DNA of 64,000 bases from an uncultured Muribaculaceae bacterium. GTDB taxonomy: Bacteria > Bacteroidota > Bacteroidia > Bacteroidales > Muribaculaceae. The notes beneath the pieces were generated by a model. It saw only the letters and a program-made list of their open reading frames with translations, made no database searches and had not been told where the DNA came from. The position numbers and the translations under genes were made by a program. The stretch is from NCBI GenBank assembly GCA_934675575.1, contig CAKUQQ010000010.1, forward strand, positions 24,789 to 88,788. The letters run 5' to 3'. This document shows, in pieces, positions 27,219 to 35,535 of the stretch; positions within the stretch are counted from its first letter, which is position 1; each line of letters begins with the position of its first letter.

Positions 27219-29450
27219 TCAGCTTATGCGAGTGGCGCGGTTCACGCCCTTCACCTTCTTCAGCCGTTTACACATGTTGGTCACCACGTCGGCATCAGAA
27301 ATCAGCACATCAAGGTCGCAACCAAACACGCCGGCATCGGCCGTTATCGACAATTTTCTTATATTTATAGCCAAGTTGGTGGAAATCAGATATATTATTT
27401 CCTGCAAAATGCCCATGCGGTCTATGCCCTCTATGCGCACCGACGCAAGAAACGAGGCGTTCTTTGTTTCCCACTTGGTTTGCAATATGCGCGGTCCATA
27501 ACTGCTCTTCAGCTTCATGGCTTCCGGACAGTCCATTTTGTGTACCTCCACTTCGCCGTTGTCGTCAACAAAGCCAAGCACGTCGTCACCCGGAATTGGG
27601 TGGCAGCAGCTGGCAAGTTTGTAGTTGCTGACACCGTTTTCTGTGCGCAGCCAGTAAACCTTGCTGTAGTCTATCTTCTTTACATCTACCCCCGTCGTTA
27701 CGGCAGGCTTCGGCTTGCTGGCAAACGGATTGTGAAACAGCTTTGAGAACACGCCCTTGGAGTCTGGTTTGGCCACTTTAAGCAACTGGTCGCTCAAGGC
27801 TATTTCATCGTCGCCTATCATGAAGAACAATTCATCTTTGTTCTGCACGTGTTCTGCCGTGATTATGCGGTTGAATGTGGTGGGTTCTATCTCCACATTG
27901 TTTTTGGCAAGGAAATCGCGCAAACGTGTCTCGCCGCGCTCTATCACCACACGGCGGCTGTGGCGCAATGCCGCACGCAGACGCGTTTTGCCCTTGGCTG
28001 TCACCAGGAAGTTTTCCCACTCAGCCTGCGGCTGCTGTGACTGCGACGTGAGCACCTCCACTTGGTCACCGCTCGCCAGCTTGTGCGACAGTGGCACGAG
28101 CTTGTGGTTCACCTTCCCGGCTATGCAGTGCGTGCCAATCTCGGTGTGCAGATAAAACGCCATGTCGAGCACAGAAGCGCCTTTCGGAAGGCTCACAAGC
28201 TCGCCTTTGGGCGTAAACACCACAATCTCCGACGAAAACAAGTTGAGTTTTATCGTGTCAAGAAAATCAAGGGCATTGGGTTCTGGATTTTTCAGAATGT
28301 CCTCAATGGTCTGAAGCCACACGGCAAGCTCCGACTCCTCCTCGCCTTCGCCTATCTTATATTTCCAGTGGGCAGCAAAGCCTCGCTCGGCTATGTCGTC
28401 CATGCGGCGGCTTCTTATCTGCACCTCCACCCAGTTGCCGTCAGGTCCCATCACCGTGACGTGCAGGGCACGATAGCCATTGGCCTTGGGCGTGCTTATC
28501 CAGTCGCGCGTGCGGTCGGGGTGCAGCTTATAGATGTCGGTTATCTCGCTATATATGTTCCAACAAATGCGTTTTTCACTTGACTCGTCTGGACACTCAA
28601 ACACAATTCTGGCGGCATACAGGTCATACACCTCGTCAAACGGAATGTGCTTTGCCTGCATCTTTTTCCATATCGAGTATCTTGATTTAACTCTTGCCTT
28701 AAACTCATATTTAAGCCCAAGTTTGTCGAGTCGCTCGCGTATTGGTGCCGAAAACCGCTCAAAAATCTCATTGCGGTGGCCTTCGCTCTTAGCTATGGCA
28801 TCGCCTATCTCTTTATAGGCATCAGGGTGCTCATACTTGAAGCTCAAGTCCTCAAGCTCGGTCTTTATGGCAAACAAGCCCAAGCGATGGGCAAGCGGAG
28901 CATATATGTAGAGCGTCTCACCAGCTATCTTATACTGTTTGTTGGGCGGCATGGAGTCGAGTGTGCGCATGTTGTGCAGACGGTCGGCCATCTTGATTAG
29001 CACCACTCTGATGTCGTCGCTCATGGTGAGCAGCAGTTTTCTGAAATTCTCGGCTTGCGCTGAAGCGTGGTCGCCAAATATGCCACCCGAAATCTTGGTC
29101 AAGCCTTCCACTATCTGTGCGATTTTTTTGCCAAACTGAGCCTCGATGTCTTCTATTGTGAAATCGGTGTCCTCCACCACATCATGCAGCAGAGCAGCAC
29201 AAATCGACGTTGAGCCGAGCCCTATCTCCTGGCTCACTATCGTGGCCACGGCTATCGGGTGCAATATGTAGGGCTCACCGGAGCGGCGGCGTATGCCATT
29301 GTGAGCCGACTTGGCAAACCTGTAGGCCTTTTCGATTATCTCCACTTTTTTCCGGTGGTTGCTGTGAAGGTAGCCGTTCAACAAATTTTGGTAGGCATCT
29401 TCTATCATTTTCTCCTCTGCTTCGGGAGTCATCTTGGGTGCTTGTGTCAT
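27219..29450 (-). CDS. rsh: Bifunctional (p)ppGpp synthetase/hydrolase (RelA/SpoT)
   Basis: A protein of 743 aa with the complete long-RSH layout. The HD hydrolase domain has YILHPIAVA and LLHDVVEDTD, so hydrolysis is likely active. Next is the RelA/SpoT synthetase domain (YEFKARVKSRYSIWKKM, PFDEVYDLYAARI), then TGS (VVFTPKGELVSLP), a helical part and a C-terminal ACT domain (RIEGIDRMGILQEI). The enzyme makes and degrades the stringent-response alarmone. The ATG at 29450 starts MTQAPKMTPEAE; an earlier in-frame start would add 15 residues. It has its own promoter at 29476-29505 and lies divergent to the MalY-like gene. Confidence 0.96.
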   Translation of the reverse strand: MTQAPKMTPEAEEKMIEDAYQNLLNGYLHSNHRKKVEIIEKAYRFAKSAHNGIRRRSGEPYILHPIAVATIVSQEIGLGSTSICAALLHDVVEDTDFTIEDIEAQFGKKIAQIVEGLTKISGGIFGDHASAQAENFRKLLLTMSDDIRVVLIKMADRLHNMRTLDSMPPNKQYKIAGETLYIYAPLAHRLGLFAIKTELEDLSFKYEHPDAYKEIGDAIAKSEGHRNEIFERFSAPIRERLDKLGLKYEFKARVKSRYSIWKKMQAKHIPFDEVYDLYAARIVFECPDESSEKRICWNIYSEITDIYKLHPDRTRDWISTPKANGYRALHVTVMGPDGNWVEVQIRSRRMDDIAERGFAAHWKYKIGEGEEESELAVWLQTIEDILKNPEPNALDFLDTIKLNLFSSEIVVFTPKGELVSLPKGASVLDMAFYLHTEIGTHCIAGKVNHKLVPLSHKLASGDQVEVLTSQSQQPQAEWENFLVTAKGKTRLRAALRHSRRVVIERGETRLRDFLAKNNVEIEPTTFNRIITAEHVQNKDELFFMIGDDEIALSDQLLKVAKPDSKGVFSKLFHNPFASKPKPAVTTGVDVKKIDYSKVYWLRTENGVSNYKLASCCHPIPGDDVLGFVDDNGEVEVHKMDCPEAMKLKSSYGPRILQTKWETKNASFLASVRIEGIDRMGILQEIIYLISTNLAINIRKLSITADAGVFGCDLDVLISDADVVTNMCKRLKKVKGVNRATRIS

Positions 29451-29475
29451 CGTCCAGTGTGTAATATTACAAGTA

Positions 29476-29505
29476 CAAACATAATAATTTCTCACGAAAC
29501 GGCAA
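29476..29505 (-). promoter_or_regulatory. Promoter of the (p)ppGpp synthetase/hydrolase gene
   Basis: On the minus strand TTG (29503-29505), 19 bases, TATGTTTG (29476-29483). This is a full -7 match, about 26 bases from the chosen ATG. Confidence 0.6.
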
Positions 29506-29533
29506 TCACGCCCTTGTCATTTTTTGTTTAGTT

Positions 29534-29564
29534 TTTGGTGTTTGAGCCAATTATCGTATTTTTG
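29534..29564 (+). promoter_or_regulatory. Promoter of the MalY-like gene
   Basis: TTTG at 29534-29537, a 19-base spacer and TATTTTTG at 29557-29564. The predicted start would leave a leader of about 17 bases before the ATG at 29588. Confidence 0.72.
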
Positions 29565-29587
29565 TACTAACACAAGAAAACAGCAAC

Positions 29588-30769
29588 ATGAACTACGATT
29601 TCAATAAAGTCATTGACCGCACGCAATCTGACACATGCAAATATGGCATGCTTGCACAGGAATTTGGACGCACCGACCTCACACCGCTATGGATAGCCGA
29701 CATGGATTTTGAAGTGTGTCCGGCCATAACCGAGGCCATTATGCAGCGCATTGGCGAGCACCGCATCTACGGCTACACCATGCCCTCGCAAGCCTACTGG
29801 CAGTCCATTATCCACTGGCAGCAGAAGCGCAACGGTTTCACCATAGCCCCCGACGAGATTACTTTCATTCCCGGCATTGTGAAAGGTGTGGCGCTTGCCG
29901 TCAACTTCTTCACCAAGCCCGGTGACAAAATCGTGATTCAAGAACCTGTTTACCACCCATTCCGCAGAGTGGCAGCCGGTAACAATCGCCGTGTGGTGGT
30001 CAACAATCTGCTCCGCACCGCCGACGGCTTCTATGCGATGAATCTTGAGGAGCTTGAGCGCATATTCCGCGAGCACGAGCCAAAAATGATGATTCTCTGC
30101 AACCCTCACAACCCCATAGGCATAGCATGGGACAAAGCCACCCTTTGCCAAGTAGCAAAACTTGCCAGGGAATATCATGTGATTGTGGTGAGCGACGAGA
30201 TTCACGGCGACCTTATGCTCTATGGTCACCGCCACGTGGCTTTTGCCAGCGTTAGCAACGATGCTGCCGCTGTGAGCGTCACGTTTGGTGCGCCAAGCAA
30301 GACGTTCAACATAGCCGGCATAGTCAGCTCGTGGTGTGTCGTGAAAAATCCGGATTTGCGCAATCCGTTTTTCTCATGGCTCGACACCAACGAATTCAAT
30401 GAAGTGAACTTCGTGAGCACCGTGGCCACACAAGCCGCCTATGAGAATGGCGAGGAATGGCTCACGCAGTGCATTGCCTACATAGAGGCAAACATAGCCC
30501 ATGTGGAAGATTTCTGCAAAAATCACTTGCCAGGCATAAAGGCAATTCGTCCACAGTCTTCTTTTCTTGTGTGGCTCGACTGCACCGGACTTGGCCTGCC
30601 GCACGACAAGTTGATTGACTTGTTTGTCAACAAGGCTCACCTGGCGCTCAACGACGGACTGATGTTTGGAAAGGCTGGCGAAGGATTTATGAGGCTTAAT
30701 GTGGCCACGCCGCGCAGTGTGCTCACCCATGCCCTCGAACAGCTTAAAGGCGCATTAGCGTCGGCATAG
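29588..30769 (+). CDS. MalY/PatB-type cystathionine beta-lyase (PLP aminotransferase fold I)
   Basis: A protein of 393 aa. It has WIADMDFEVCPAI near the start, CNPHNPIG at 171-178, SDEIHGDL at 202-209 and the PLP lysine in GAPSKTFNIAG (Lys238). The WIADMDF and DEIHGDL motifs are those of MalY/PatB C-S lyases rather than ordinary transaminases. The likely reaction is beta-elimination from cystathionine or cysteine. It stands alone behind a good promoter and is followed by a hairpin at 30813-30838. A cytoplasmic enzyme of full length. Confidence 0.93.
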   Translation: MNYDFNKVIDRTQSDTCKYGMLAQEFGRTDLTPLWIADMDFEVCPAITEAIMQRIGEHRIYGYTMPSQAYWQSIIHWQQKRNGFTIAPDEITFIPGIVKGVALAVNFFTKPGDKIVIQEPVYHPFRRVAAGNNRRVVVNNLLRTADGFYAMNLEELERIFREHEPKMMILCNPHNPIGIAWDKATLCQVAKLAREYHVIVVSDEIHGDLMLYGHRHVAFASVSNDAAAVSVTFGAPSKTFNIAGIVSSWCVVKNPDLRNPFFSWLDTNEFNEVNFVSTVATQAAYENGEEWLTQCIAYIEANIAHVEDFCKNHLPGIKAIRPQSSFLVWLDCTGLGLPHDKLIDLFVNKAHLALNDGLMFGKAGEGFMRLNVATPRSVLTHALEQLKGALASA

Positions 30770-30812
30770 CCCACTATGACCAACCGGCACAAGCAATGGA
30801 GAAGAAAAAATG

Positions 30813-30838
30813 ATGTGGCTGTTTCACAACAGCCACAT
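30813..30838. terminator. Strong hairpin after the MalY-like gene
   Basis: An 11-base perfect stem (ATGTGGCTGTT with AACAGCCACAT) and a 4-base loop. A tract of six A precedes it on the plus strand, so a T tract would follow only in minus-strand RNA; on the plus strand the hairpin is not followed by a U run. Terminator for the MalY-like gene, or a leader structure of the next transcript. Confidence 0.55.
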
Positions 30839-30864
30839 TACAATAAACTTAAAAATCTAATCCT

Positions 30865-31002
30865 ATGAAAAAACTTATTCGCAAATATATAACACAAATG
30901 CTCAGATTGCAAACATTTGTGCATTCATTTTTTGTTTTTTTACTTTTTATTTTGCAATTACAACGTTTTAGTCACTCCTCACTCCCACTCAAAGTGCAAT
31001 GA
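30865..31002 (+). CDS. Possible small membrane protein ORF overlapping rnz
   Basis: An ORF of 45 codons starting MKKLIRKYITQMLRLQ, followed by a hydrophobic run (SFFVFLLFILQLQ) that could span the membrane, and a short polar tail. Its stop overlaps the rnz ATG by four bases (ATGA), and the ATG stands in an AT-rich context that looks like a real Bacteroidetes start (AATCCTATGAAAAAA). It may be a small protein or a leader that couples translation into rnz. Short length means chance is not excluded; I recognise no family. Confidence 0.35.
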   Translation: MKKLIRKYITQMLRLQTFVHSFFVFLLFILQLQRFSHSSLPLKVQ

Positions 31003-31919
31003 CAAGATTCGAACTCAACATACTCGGCTGCGGTTCAGCCACAATCAGCCTGCGGCACATGCCCTCATCGCAGGTGCTCAATATTCGTGACAACTTGTTC
31101 ATGATTGACTGCGGCGAAGGCACACAAATGCAAATGAGGCGCATGAAACTAAAGTTCTCGCGCCTCAACCACATTTTCATCAGCCACTTGCATGGTGACC
31201 ACTGCTTCGGACTTCCAGGGCTGCTATCCACCATGGCGCTGCTTGGCAAAACCGGCACGGTGACCATACACACGTTTGCCGACGGAGCCGAACAGCTCAC
31301 CCATGTAATGAATTACTTCTGCCGCGAAATGCCGTTTGAGTTGAAATTTGACATAATCACCACGCAAAAAGCCGTTATCTACGACGACGATGCCATCACC
31401 ATCTCCACTTTTCCACTCAAGCACCGAGTGCCGGCAGTGGGCTTCATGTTTCGCGAGAAACCCAAGTTGCGCCACATAAACTCCGGCATGGTCAAGTTTC
31501 ACAACATACCGCTACACGCCCTCAACGGCTTGCGCCAGGGGCTTGACTACACGGCACCCGACGGCACTGTGATAGCCAACGACCTGCTCACCACGCCAGC
31601 CGACAAGTCAATATCTTATGCCTACTGCAGCGACACGGCATTCTCGCCACGCGTGATTGAGGCCGTTACCGGCACAGACTGGATTTACCACGAGGCCACC
31701 TACGACAACGCCCTTGCGCCGCTTGCACGCAGCCGCTACCACAGCACAGCCGGTGAGGCAGCCACCGTGGCATTAAAGGCAGGCGCAAAGCATTTGGTCA
31801 TAGGCCACTTCTCCAAGCGTTACACCGACAACACCCTACTCCTTGAGCAAGCCCGCGAAATTTTCCCTGCCACCGACCTCGCCGACGAAGGAAAACTTTT
31901 CGACCTCAACCACATTTAA
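30999..31919 (+). CDS. rnz: Ribonuclease Z (tRNA 3' processing)
   Basis: A protein of 306 aa, the usual short form. It is a metallo-beta-lactamase fold endonuclease that trims tRNA 3' ends. The zinc motif is SHLHGDH (His63, His65, Asp67, His68); further ligands are in YCSDTAF and the C-terminal IGHFSKRY (with HFS). The opening MTRFELNILGCGSA is standard. The ATG overlaps the preceding small ORF. A short stem-loop at 31935-31950 separates it from the convergent thioredoxin gene. Confidence 0.95.
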   Translation: MTRFELNILGCGSATISLRHMPSSQVLNIRDNLFMIDCGEGTQMQMRRMKLKFSRLNHIFISHLHGDHCFGLPGLLSTMALLGKTGTVTIHTFADGAEQLTHVMNYFCREMPFELKFDIITTQKAVIYDDDAITISTFPLKHRVPAVGFMFREKPKLRHINSGMVKFHNIPLHALNGLRQGLDYTAPDGTVIANDLLTTPADKSISYAYCSDTAFSPRVIEAVTGTDWIYHEATYDNALAPLARSRYHSTAGEAATVALKAGAKHLVIGHFSKRYTDNTLLLEQAREIFPATDLADEGKLFDLNHI

Positions 31920-31934
31920 TTCTTCACCGTATTT

Positions 31935-31950
31935 AGCAGAAAACTCTGCT
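31935..31950. terminator. Short hairpin between rnz and trxA
   Basis: AGCAGA-AAAC-TCTGCT, a perfect 6-base stem with a 4-base loop between converging genes. It has only weak A/T runs on either side. Confidence 0.4.
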
Positions 31951-31963
31951 TAAAAATTAGCGG

Positions 31964-32323
31964 TTATTTAAGGAGGTGTTCGTTGATGACTTCTTGGAAC
32001 TGCGCCTTGCCCATAGCTCCCACTTGCATCTTGGGCTTTTCACCAATTGGTATGAACAGCAACGACGGAATGGAGCGAATGCCAAACAGCGCCGACAGCT
32101 CTGGCTGCGCATCTACGTCGATTTTATAGAAATCTACACGGCCGTCATAGTCGGCGGCAAGCTCCTCCATGATTGGTGCAGTGGCTTGGCATGGGCCACA
32201 CCATGTGGCATAGAAGTCAATCACAGCCGGCTTGTTGCCTTCAAAAACCCACTCGTTGGGGTGAATGTCGTAGTTCATAACCTTTTGTTTGAACGTCTCG
32301 GTATTTAACTCTGTCACTTTCAT
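31964..32323 (-). CDS. trxA: Thioredoxin
   Basis: A protein of 119 aa with DFYATWCGPCQATAP, the classical WCGPC redox site, and SIPSLLFIP with the cis-proline. It has no signal peptide when read from the ATG at 32323; longer in-frame extension upstream runs into the promoter of the neighbouring gene and gives no sensible protein. It is a general cytoplasmic disulphide reductase. The gene is divergent to the C_GCAxxG_C_C gene and convergent with rnz. Confidence 0.95.
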   Translation of the reverse strand: MKVTELNTETFKQKVMNYDIHPNEWVFEGNKPAVIDFYATWCGPCQATAPIMEELAADYDGRVDFYKIDVDAQPELSALFGIRSIPSLLFIPIGEKPKMQVGAMGKAQFQEVINEHLLK

Positions 32324-32448
32324 AGTTCTATTATTTATTGTTAATATATAATTTAGTTGTAGCAAATACAGTGCCTTAAGCTGCAAAAGCGCTGGTTCTA
32401 TGCCAAAACGTACAGCGTGTCTTGGCATTTGCTTTGCCAAAATGAATA

Positions 32449-32480
32449 TTTGGCAGAAACGTCTCAACTGAGTAACTTTA
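32449..32480 (+). promoter_or_regulatory. Promoter deciding the start of the C_GCAxxG_C_C gene
   Basis: TTTG (32449-32452), 20 bases, TAACTTTA (32473-32480, one mismatch). Transcription would begin near 32487, after the ATG at 32482, so the next ATG at 32506 must be the start if this promoter is used. Confidence 0.5.
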
Positions 32481-32505
32481 CATGACACAAAAAAAACAAT
32501 TTGAT

Positions 32506-32988
32506 ATGAAACAGGAACTTGAGGACAGAGTGCAGCGAGCCGTAGATAACTTCATGCAGGGTTATGGCTGCTGCCAGAGCGTGGTGGCAGCTTTTTGCGA
32601 CCTCTATGGCGTTGACGACACTTTGGTCAAAAAGATTTGTGCCGGTTTTGGCGGCGGCGTGGGCAGACTGCGCATGATGTGTGGCACAGTGTCGGGCTTG
32701 GTGATTTTGGCTGGGCTCGACTGCGGTCAAACAGAAGGTAATGACCGTGCCGGCAAGTCGGCTTGCTACAAGGTGGTTCAACAACTAGTGGGTGAATTCA
32801 AAAAGCGCAATGGGTCAGTAATCTGTGCCGACTTGCTCGGCTTAAGTGGCAAGCCTTTGCCAAAGCCCACATTCGAGGCTTCTGCTCGCACACCGGAATA
32901 CTACAAAACTCGCCCTTGTGTCAAGAAAGTGGAAAGTGCCGCAAGAATTTTTGCGGAATATCTTGATGCAAAAGACAACGAAGATTAA
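32506..32988 (+). CDS. C_GCAxxG_C_C family redox protein
   Basis: A protein of 160 aa. The motif GYGCCQSV, then CAGFGGGVGRLRMMCGTVSG, with further conserved cysteines (CGQTEG and RPCVKK), defines the C_GCAxxG_C_C family. These small helical proteins of anaerobes probably bind metal or carry out redox chemistry, but the function is unproven. The cysteine pattern is complete. It converges with the LysE-type exporter gene 12 bases away. Confidence 0.92.
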   Translation: MKQELEDRVQRAVDNFMQGYGCCQSVVAAFCDLYGVDDTLVKKICAGFGGGVGRLRMMCGTVSGLVILAGLDCGQTEGNDRAGKSACYKVVQQLVGEFKKRNGSVICADLLGLSGKPLPKPTFEASARTPEYYKTRPCVKKVESAARIFAEYLDAKDNED

Positions 32989-33000
32989 GAGAACTTGGCG

Positions 33001-33585
33001 TTAAAAAGCTATGATGCAAGCACAAATCAGCAGTGCCACCGACATCACCACATCAACCTGCTTGTGGTAGTTGTCAAAAAAGCGTTTAAACCACGCACCC
33101 ACAGCAATCCATGCCAAGTTTGCGCCAGGCCCGGCAAGCATCACCAAAAGCCCTGCCATAAAAAGGTCGATGAGCCGGTTTGAATAAGGCTGCACATAAA
33201 TGGAAAACACCATAAAATCGAAAATGATGATTTTTGCATTGGTGAGCTGCACAATCATGCCCGAAATGAAATTGCAGTCGCGATTATTTTGGCGAATTTT
33301 GCCGCGCGAGCGGAAAATGCCAAAAGCCACCCATGCGATGTAGGCCGCACCGAGGTATTTTATATACACGGCATACATCTCAATCTCTGTTCCCAAGAAG
33401 TGGGTTATAAGTGCCACGGCGGTCATGGCTATTGTGAAGCCGGTGAGGAGTCCCCACCACATTTTCAAAGCAGGCTTAAAACCATAGCGCAAAGCATTGC
33501 CCATGGCATAGATGTTGGCAGGTCCAGGAGTCAGACCCCACACCAAAATCAGCAACATTAATCTGGGCAACAAGTGCAACGGCAT
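33001..33585 (-). CDS. LysE/RhtB-type amino-acid exporter
   Basis: A protein of 194 aa with about six membrane segments. GLTPGPANIYAM in the first segment is the LysE/RhtB signature, and AYIAWVAFGIFRS and MLAGPGANLAWI follow the family pattern. The ATG at 33585 puts the first helix at residue 5, normal for the family; earlier in-frame starts add 17 to 50 polar residues. The exported substrate is not predictable. It converges with the C_GCAxxG_C_C gene. Confidence 0.85.
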   Translation of the reverse strand: MPLHLLPRLMLLILVWGLTPGPANIYAMGNALRYGFKPALKMWWGLLTGFTIAMTAVALITHFLGTEIEMYAVYIKYLGAAYIAWVAFGIFRSRGKIRQNNRDCNFISGMIVQLTNAKIIIFDFMVFSIYVQPYSNRLIDLFMAGLLVMLAGPGANLAWIAVGAWFKRFFDNYHKQVDVVMSVALLICACIIAF

Positions 33586-33939
33586 AGGCCAAGTCTTTTT
33601 TAGTGTATGGTTTTCGGTGGTGACTGCAATCCGCATGGCAGTGTGGTTTAGCGTCACCGTTTCACATTGCAAAGTTAATACTTTTTTGCCGATAGCCAGC
33701 CAAATTCCACAACCCACCTCCCTTTTGTCACACAAAATCCACTTATGGTAACGACTATTATACCGAACGAACTATAATCGAAGACAATAACTTTCCGGCT
33801 GGAGGCAATGTGGCCAAAAAGTCACTATTTTTATGGTAAATGACTGCCTTTTAGATACATATTATCATATAAGATGGACTTTTTTGCAGAAAAACCGCGG
33901 CTAATGCGGAGTGGCACTGCTTTTGCCATTACTCATGGT

Positions 33940-33967
33940 GAGCGCGGCTCGCAAGAGTGCGGCGCTC
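33940..33967 (+). other. Hairpin in the leader of the hsp20 gene
   Basis: GAGCGC (33940-33945) pairs with GCGCTC (33962-33967), with partial inner pairing of GCTC and GAG. It lies 46 bases before the ATG. The surrounding gap 33586-34013 (428 bases) contains no other gene and no good TAnnTTTG match for the plus strand. I cannot say whether the hairpin regulates the gene. Confidence 0.35.
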
Positions 33968-33999
33968 AAAGATAAATTGAACAACAAAAATTAAAATAT

Positions 34000-34004
34000 A
34001 GGAG
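34000..34004 (+). promoter_or_regulatory. Shine-Dalgarno of hsp20
   Basis: AGGAG nine bases before the ATG. It is one of very few clear Shine-Dalgarno sites in this window, which fits a strongly translated stress gene. Confidence 0.6.
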
Positions 34005-34013
34005 ATTAAAACT

Positions 34014-34442
34014 ATGACTACACGCAGAAACAATCAGAATTGGTTACCAGATGTATTCAACGACTTTTTTGACAATGAATATCTGCCTAAGGCAAATGCC
34101 ACGGCTCCGGCAATCAATGTTATTGAAAAAGAAAAAGAATATGATGTTGAGGTTGCAGCCCCTGGCTTGACCAAGGACGACTTCAAGGTGAGCCTCAATG
34201 AGGACGACAACCTTGTGATTGCAATCGAAAAAGAGAATAAGACAGAGGACAAGAAAGAAGACGGCAAATATTTGCGTCGCGAATTCTACTACTCTCAATT
34301 TCATCAGGAATTGATTTTGCCTGACGATGTTGACAAAGAGAAGATAACCGCAAGCGTCAACAATGGCGTGCTTGCAGTGGTGCTTCCTAAAGTGTCTAAA
34401 GAAGACTTGAAGAAAGAATCTAAGGTTATCGACATCAAGTGA
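34014..34442 (+). CDS. hsp20: Small heat-shock protein (Hsp20/alpha-crystallin)
   Basis: A protein of 142 aa: a short N-terminal arm with WLPDVFNDFFD, then an alpha-crystallin domain starting about residue 33 (PAINVIEKEKEYDVEVAAPGL) and ending with NNGVLAVVLPK, followed by a short charged tail. It binds unfolding proteins and keeps them soluble. The canonical C-terminal I-x-I motif appears only weakly (VIDIK at the end). It is followed by a good intrinsic terminator at 34525-34560. Confidence 0.95.
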   Translation: MTTRRNNQNWLPDVFNDFFDNEYLPKANATAPAINVIEKEKEYDVEVAAPGLTKDDFKVSLNEDDNLVIAIEKENKTEDKKEDGKYLRREFYYSQFHQELILPDDVDKEKITASVNNGVLAVVLPKVSKEDLKKESKVIDIK

Positions 34443-34524
34443 CACGCTTGTGTGGCATAACCTGCCAAGTATAGCAAACCGATGATAGTTCTGAGATAAA
34501 TTTGTTTAATAGATAATTAGAATG

Positions 34525-34560
34525 AAAAGCCGATGCGCAGTGATGCGCGCCGGCTTTTTT
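34525..34560 (+). terminator. Intrinsic terminator of hsp20
   Basis: AAAAGCCG pairs with CGGCTTTT (34525-34532 with 34551-34558), with an inner GCGC/GCGC stem, followed by T6. Confidence 0.85.
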
Positions 34561-34600
34561 GTTTTTGCTGCTATACAAATCGCATGTGTGCGCGTGGCGA

Positions 34601-35179
34601 TTACTTCACCTTACCGACAAGGGTCTTGGCTTCTTGAAGCGTGCGGCCATTGAGCAGAGAGCCCTCTTTCCAGTTGATGTCTGGATATGCGGCTTTGAGA
34701 TTCTTTGTGGCCTTAGCCACAGTGCTGCCGCCTGAAGTGGCAAATGTTATGACGGTCTTGCCTTTCAAGTCGTTGCTCTCAACGAAGGTGTTGATGATAG
34801 TGGGAGCTGTGTACCACCAGATTGGGAAACCCACATACACGGTGTCGTATTGAGCCATGTTATCAACCTTGCCTTTAATAGCAGGGCGTGACTTCAGGTT
34901 TTTCATCTCAACAGAGCTGCGCGAATTGTCGTCGTTCCAGTCGAGGTCGGCCGACGTGTATGGCTTTTCTGGCACAATTTCATATAGGTCGGCGTTTGCA
35001 GCCTTGGCAAGCTGGGTGGCAGCCTCTTTAGTGGTACCTGTGGCAGAAAAATAGGCCACAAGCACATGTTTCTTGACATTTTCGTTCATTTTTGACTCTC
35101 CTTTTTTGTTCTGAGCACAAGCCACGAGCCCAAACACCAGGGCAAGTACCAATGCTAAAATTGTCTTATTATTTCTCAT
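34601..35179 (-). CDS. Exported flavodoxin-like lipoprotein
   Basis: A protein of 192 aa. A lipoprotein signal (lipobox LVAC, Cys21) precedes a flavodoxin domain: HVLVAYFSATGTTKEAA binds the FMN phosphate, VYVGFPIWWYTAP and FATSGGST form the flavin loops. Flavodoxins are normally cytoplasmic electron carriers; this one would be exported and lipid-anchored, so its electron donor must be outside the cytoplasm. A -7 element (TAATTTTG, minus strand, 35212-35219) lies 33 bases upstream in the 356-base divergent gap 35180-35535, which holds nothing else recognisable. Confidence 0.9.
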   Translation of the reverse strand: MRNNKTILALVLALVFGLVACAQNKKGESKMNENVKKHVLVAYFSATGTTKEAATQLAKAANADLYEIVPEKPYTSADLDWNDDNSRSSVEMKNLKSRPAIKGKVDNMAQYDTVYVGFPIWWYTAPTIINTFVESNDLKGKTVITFATSGGSTVAKATKNLKAAYPDINWKEGSLLNGRTLQEAKTLVGKVK

Positions 35180-35211
35180 TGCAATTTGTGTTGTTTTAAA
35201 AATTCACATTA

Positions 35212-35219
35212 CAAAATTA
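35212..35219 (-). promoter_or_regulatory. -7 element upstream of the flavodoxin gene
   Basis: TAATTTTG on the minus strand, an exact -7 match. The -33 region is weak. It is the only promoter signal I find in the gap 35180-35535. Confidence 0.45.
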
Positions 35220-35535
35220 ATGCAAACCGCCCTGCCACCATAACCCCTATTCCACACAGACTTACCTCAAACAACTGACTTGCTCGGCACTTTTCAAGAG
35301 AATGTCCGCGGCATTGCGCCGCAATTGGCCATGATATGCATTTTGCTGACAAGAACCGCCTGATGCAAAAACTTTGCCCCACAAGGTGTGACATGTCGCA
35401 TAAAAAATGTAATTTTGCATAGCAAAAAGAGTAAACACACTATTTCGAAAGACATTATGGTTGTTTGAAACCGTGTTTTAGAGATTTGTTGCAATATGTT
35501 AACCATACAGAAATTTAACCAAAAAGTTCAAAATA

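Noticed and set aside
31964..32488. Thioredoxin with a long N-terminal extension
   Set aside because: The extension is basic and unstructured and would start within the opposite gene; the ATG at 32323 gives a normal 119-residue thioredoxin.
33940..33967. The hsp20 leader hairpin as a ROSE or fourU RNA thermometer
   Set aside because: The hairpin does not include the Shine-Dalgarno at 34000-34004 or a U-rich partner, so it does not match known thermometer designs.
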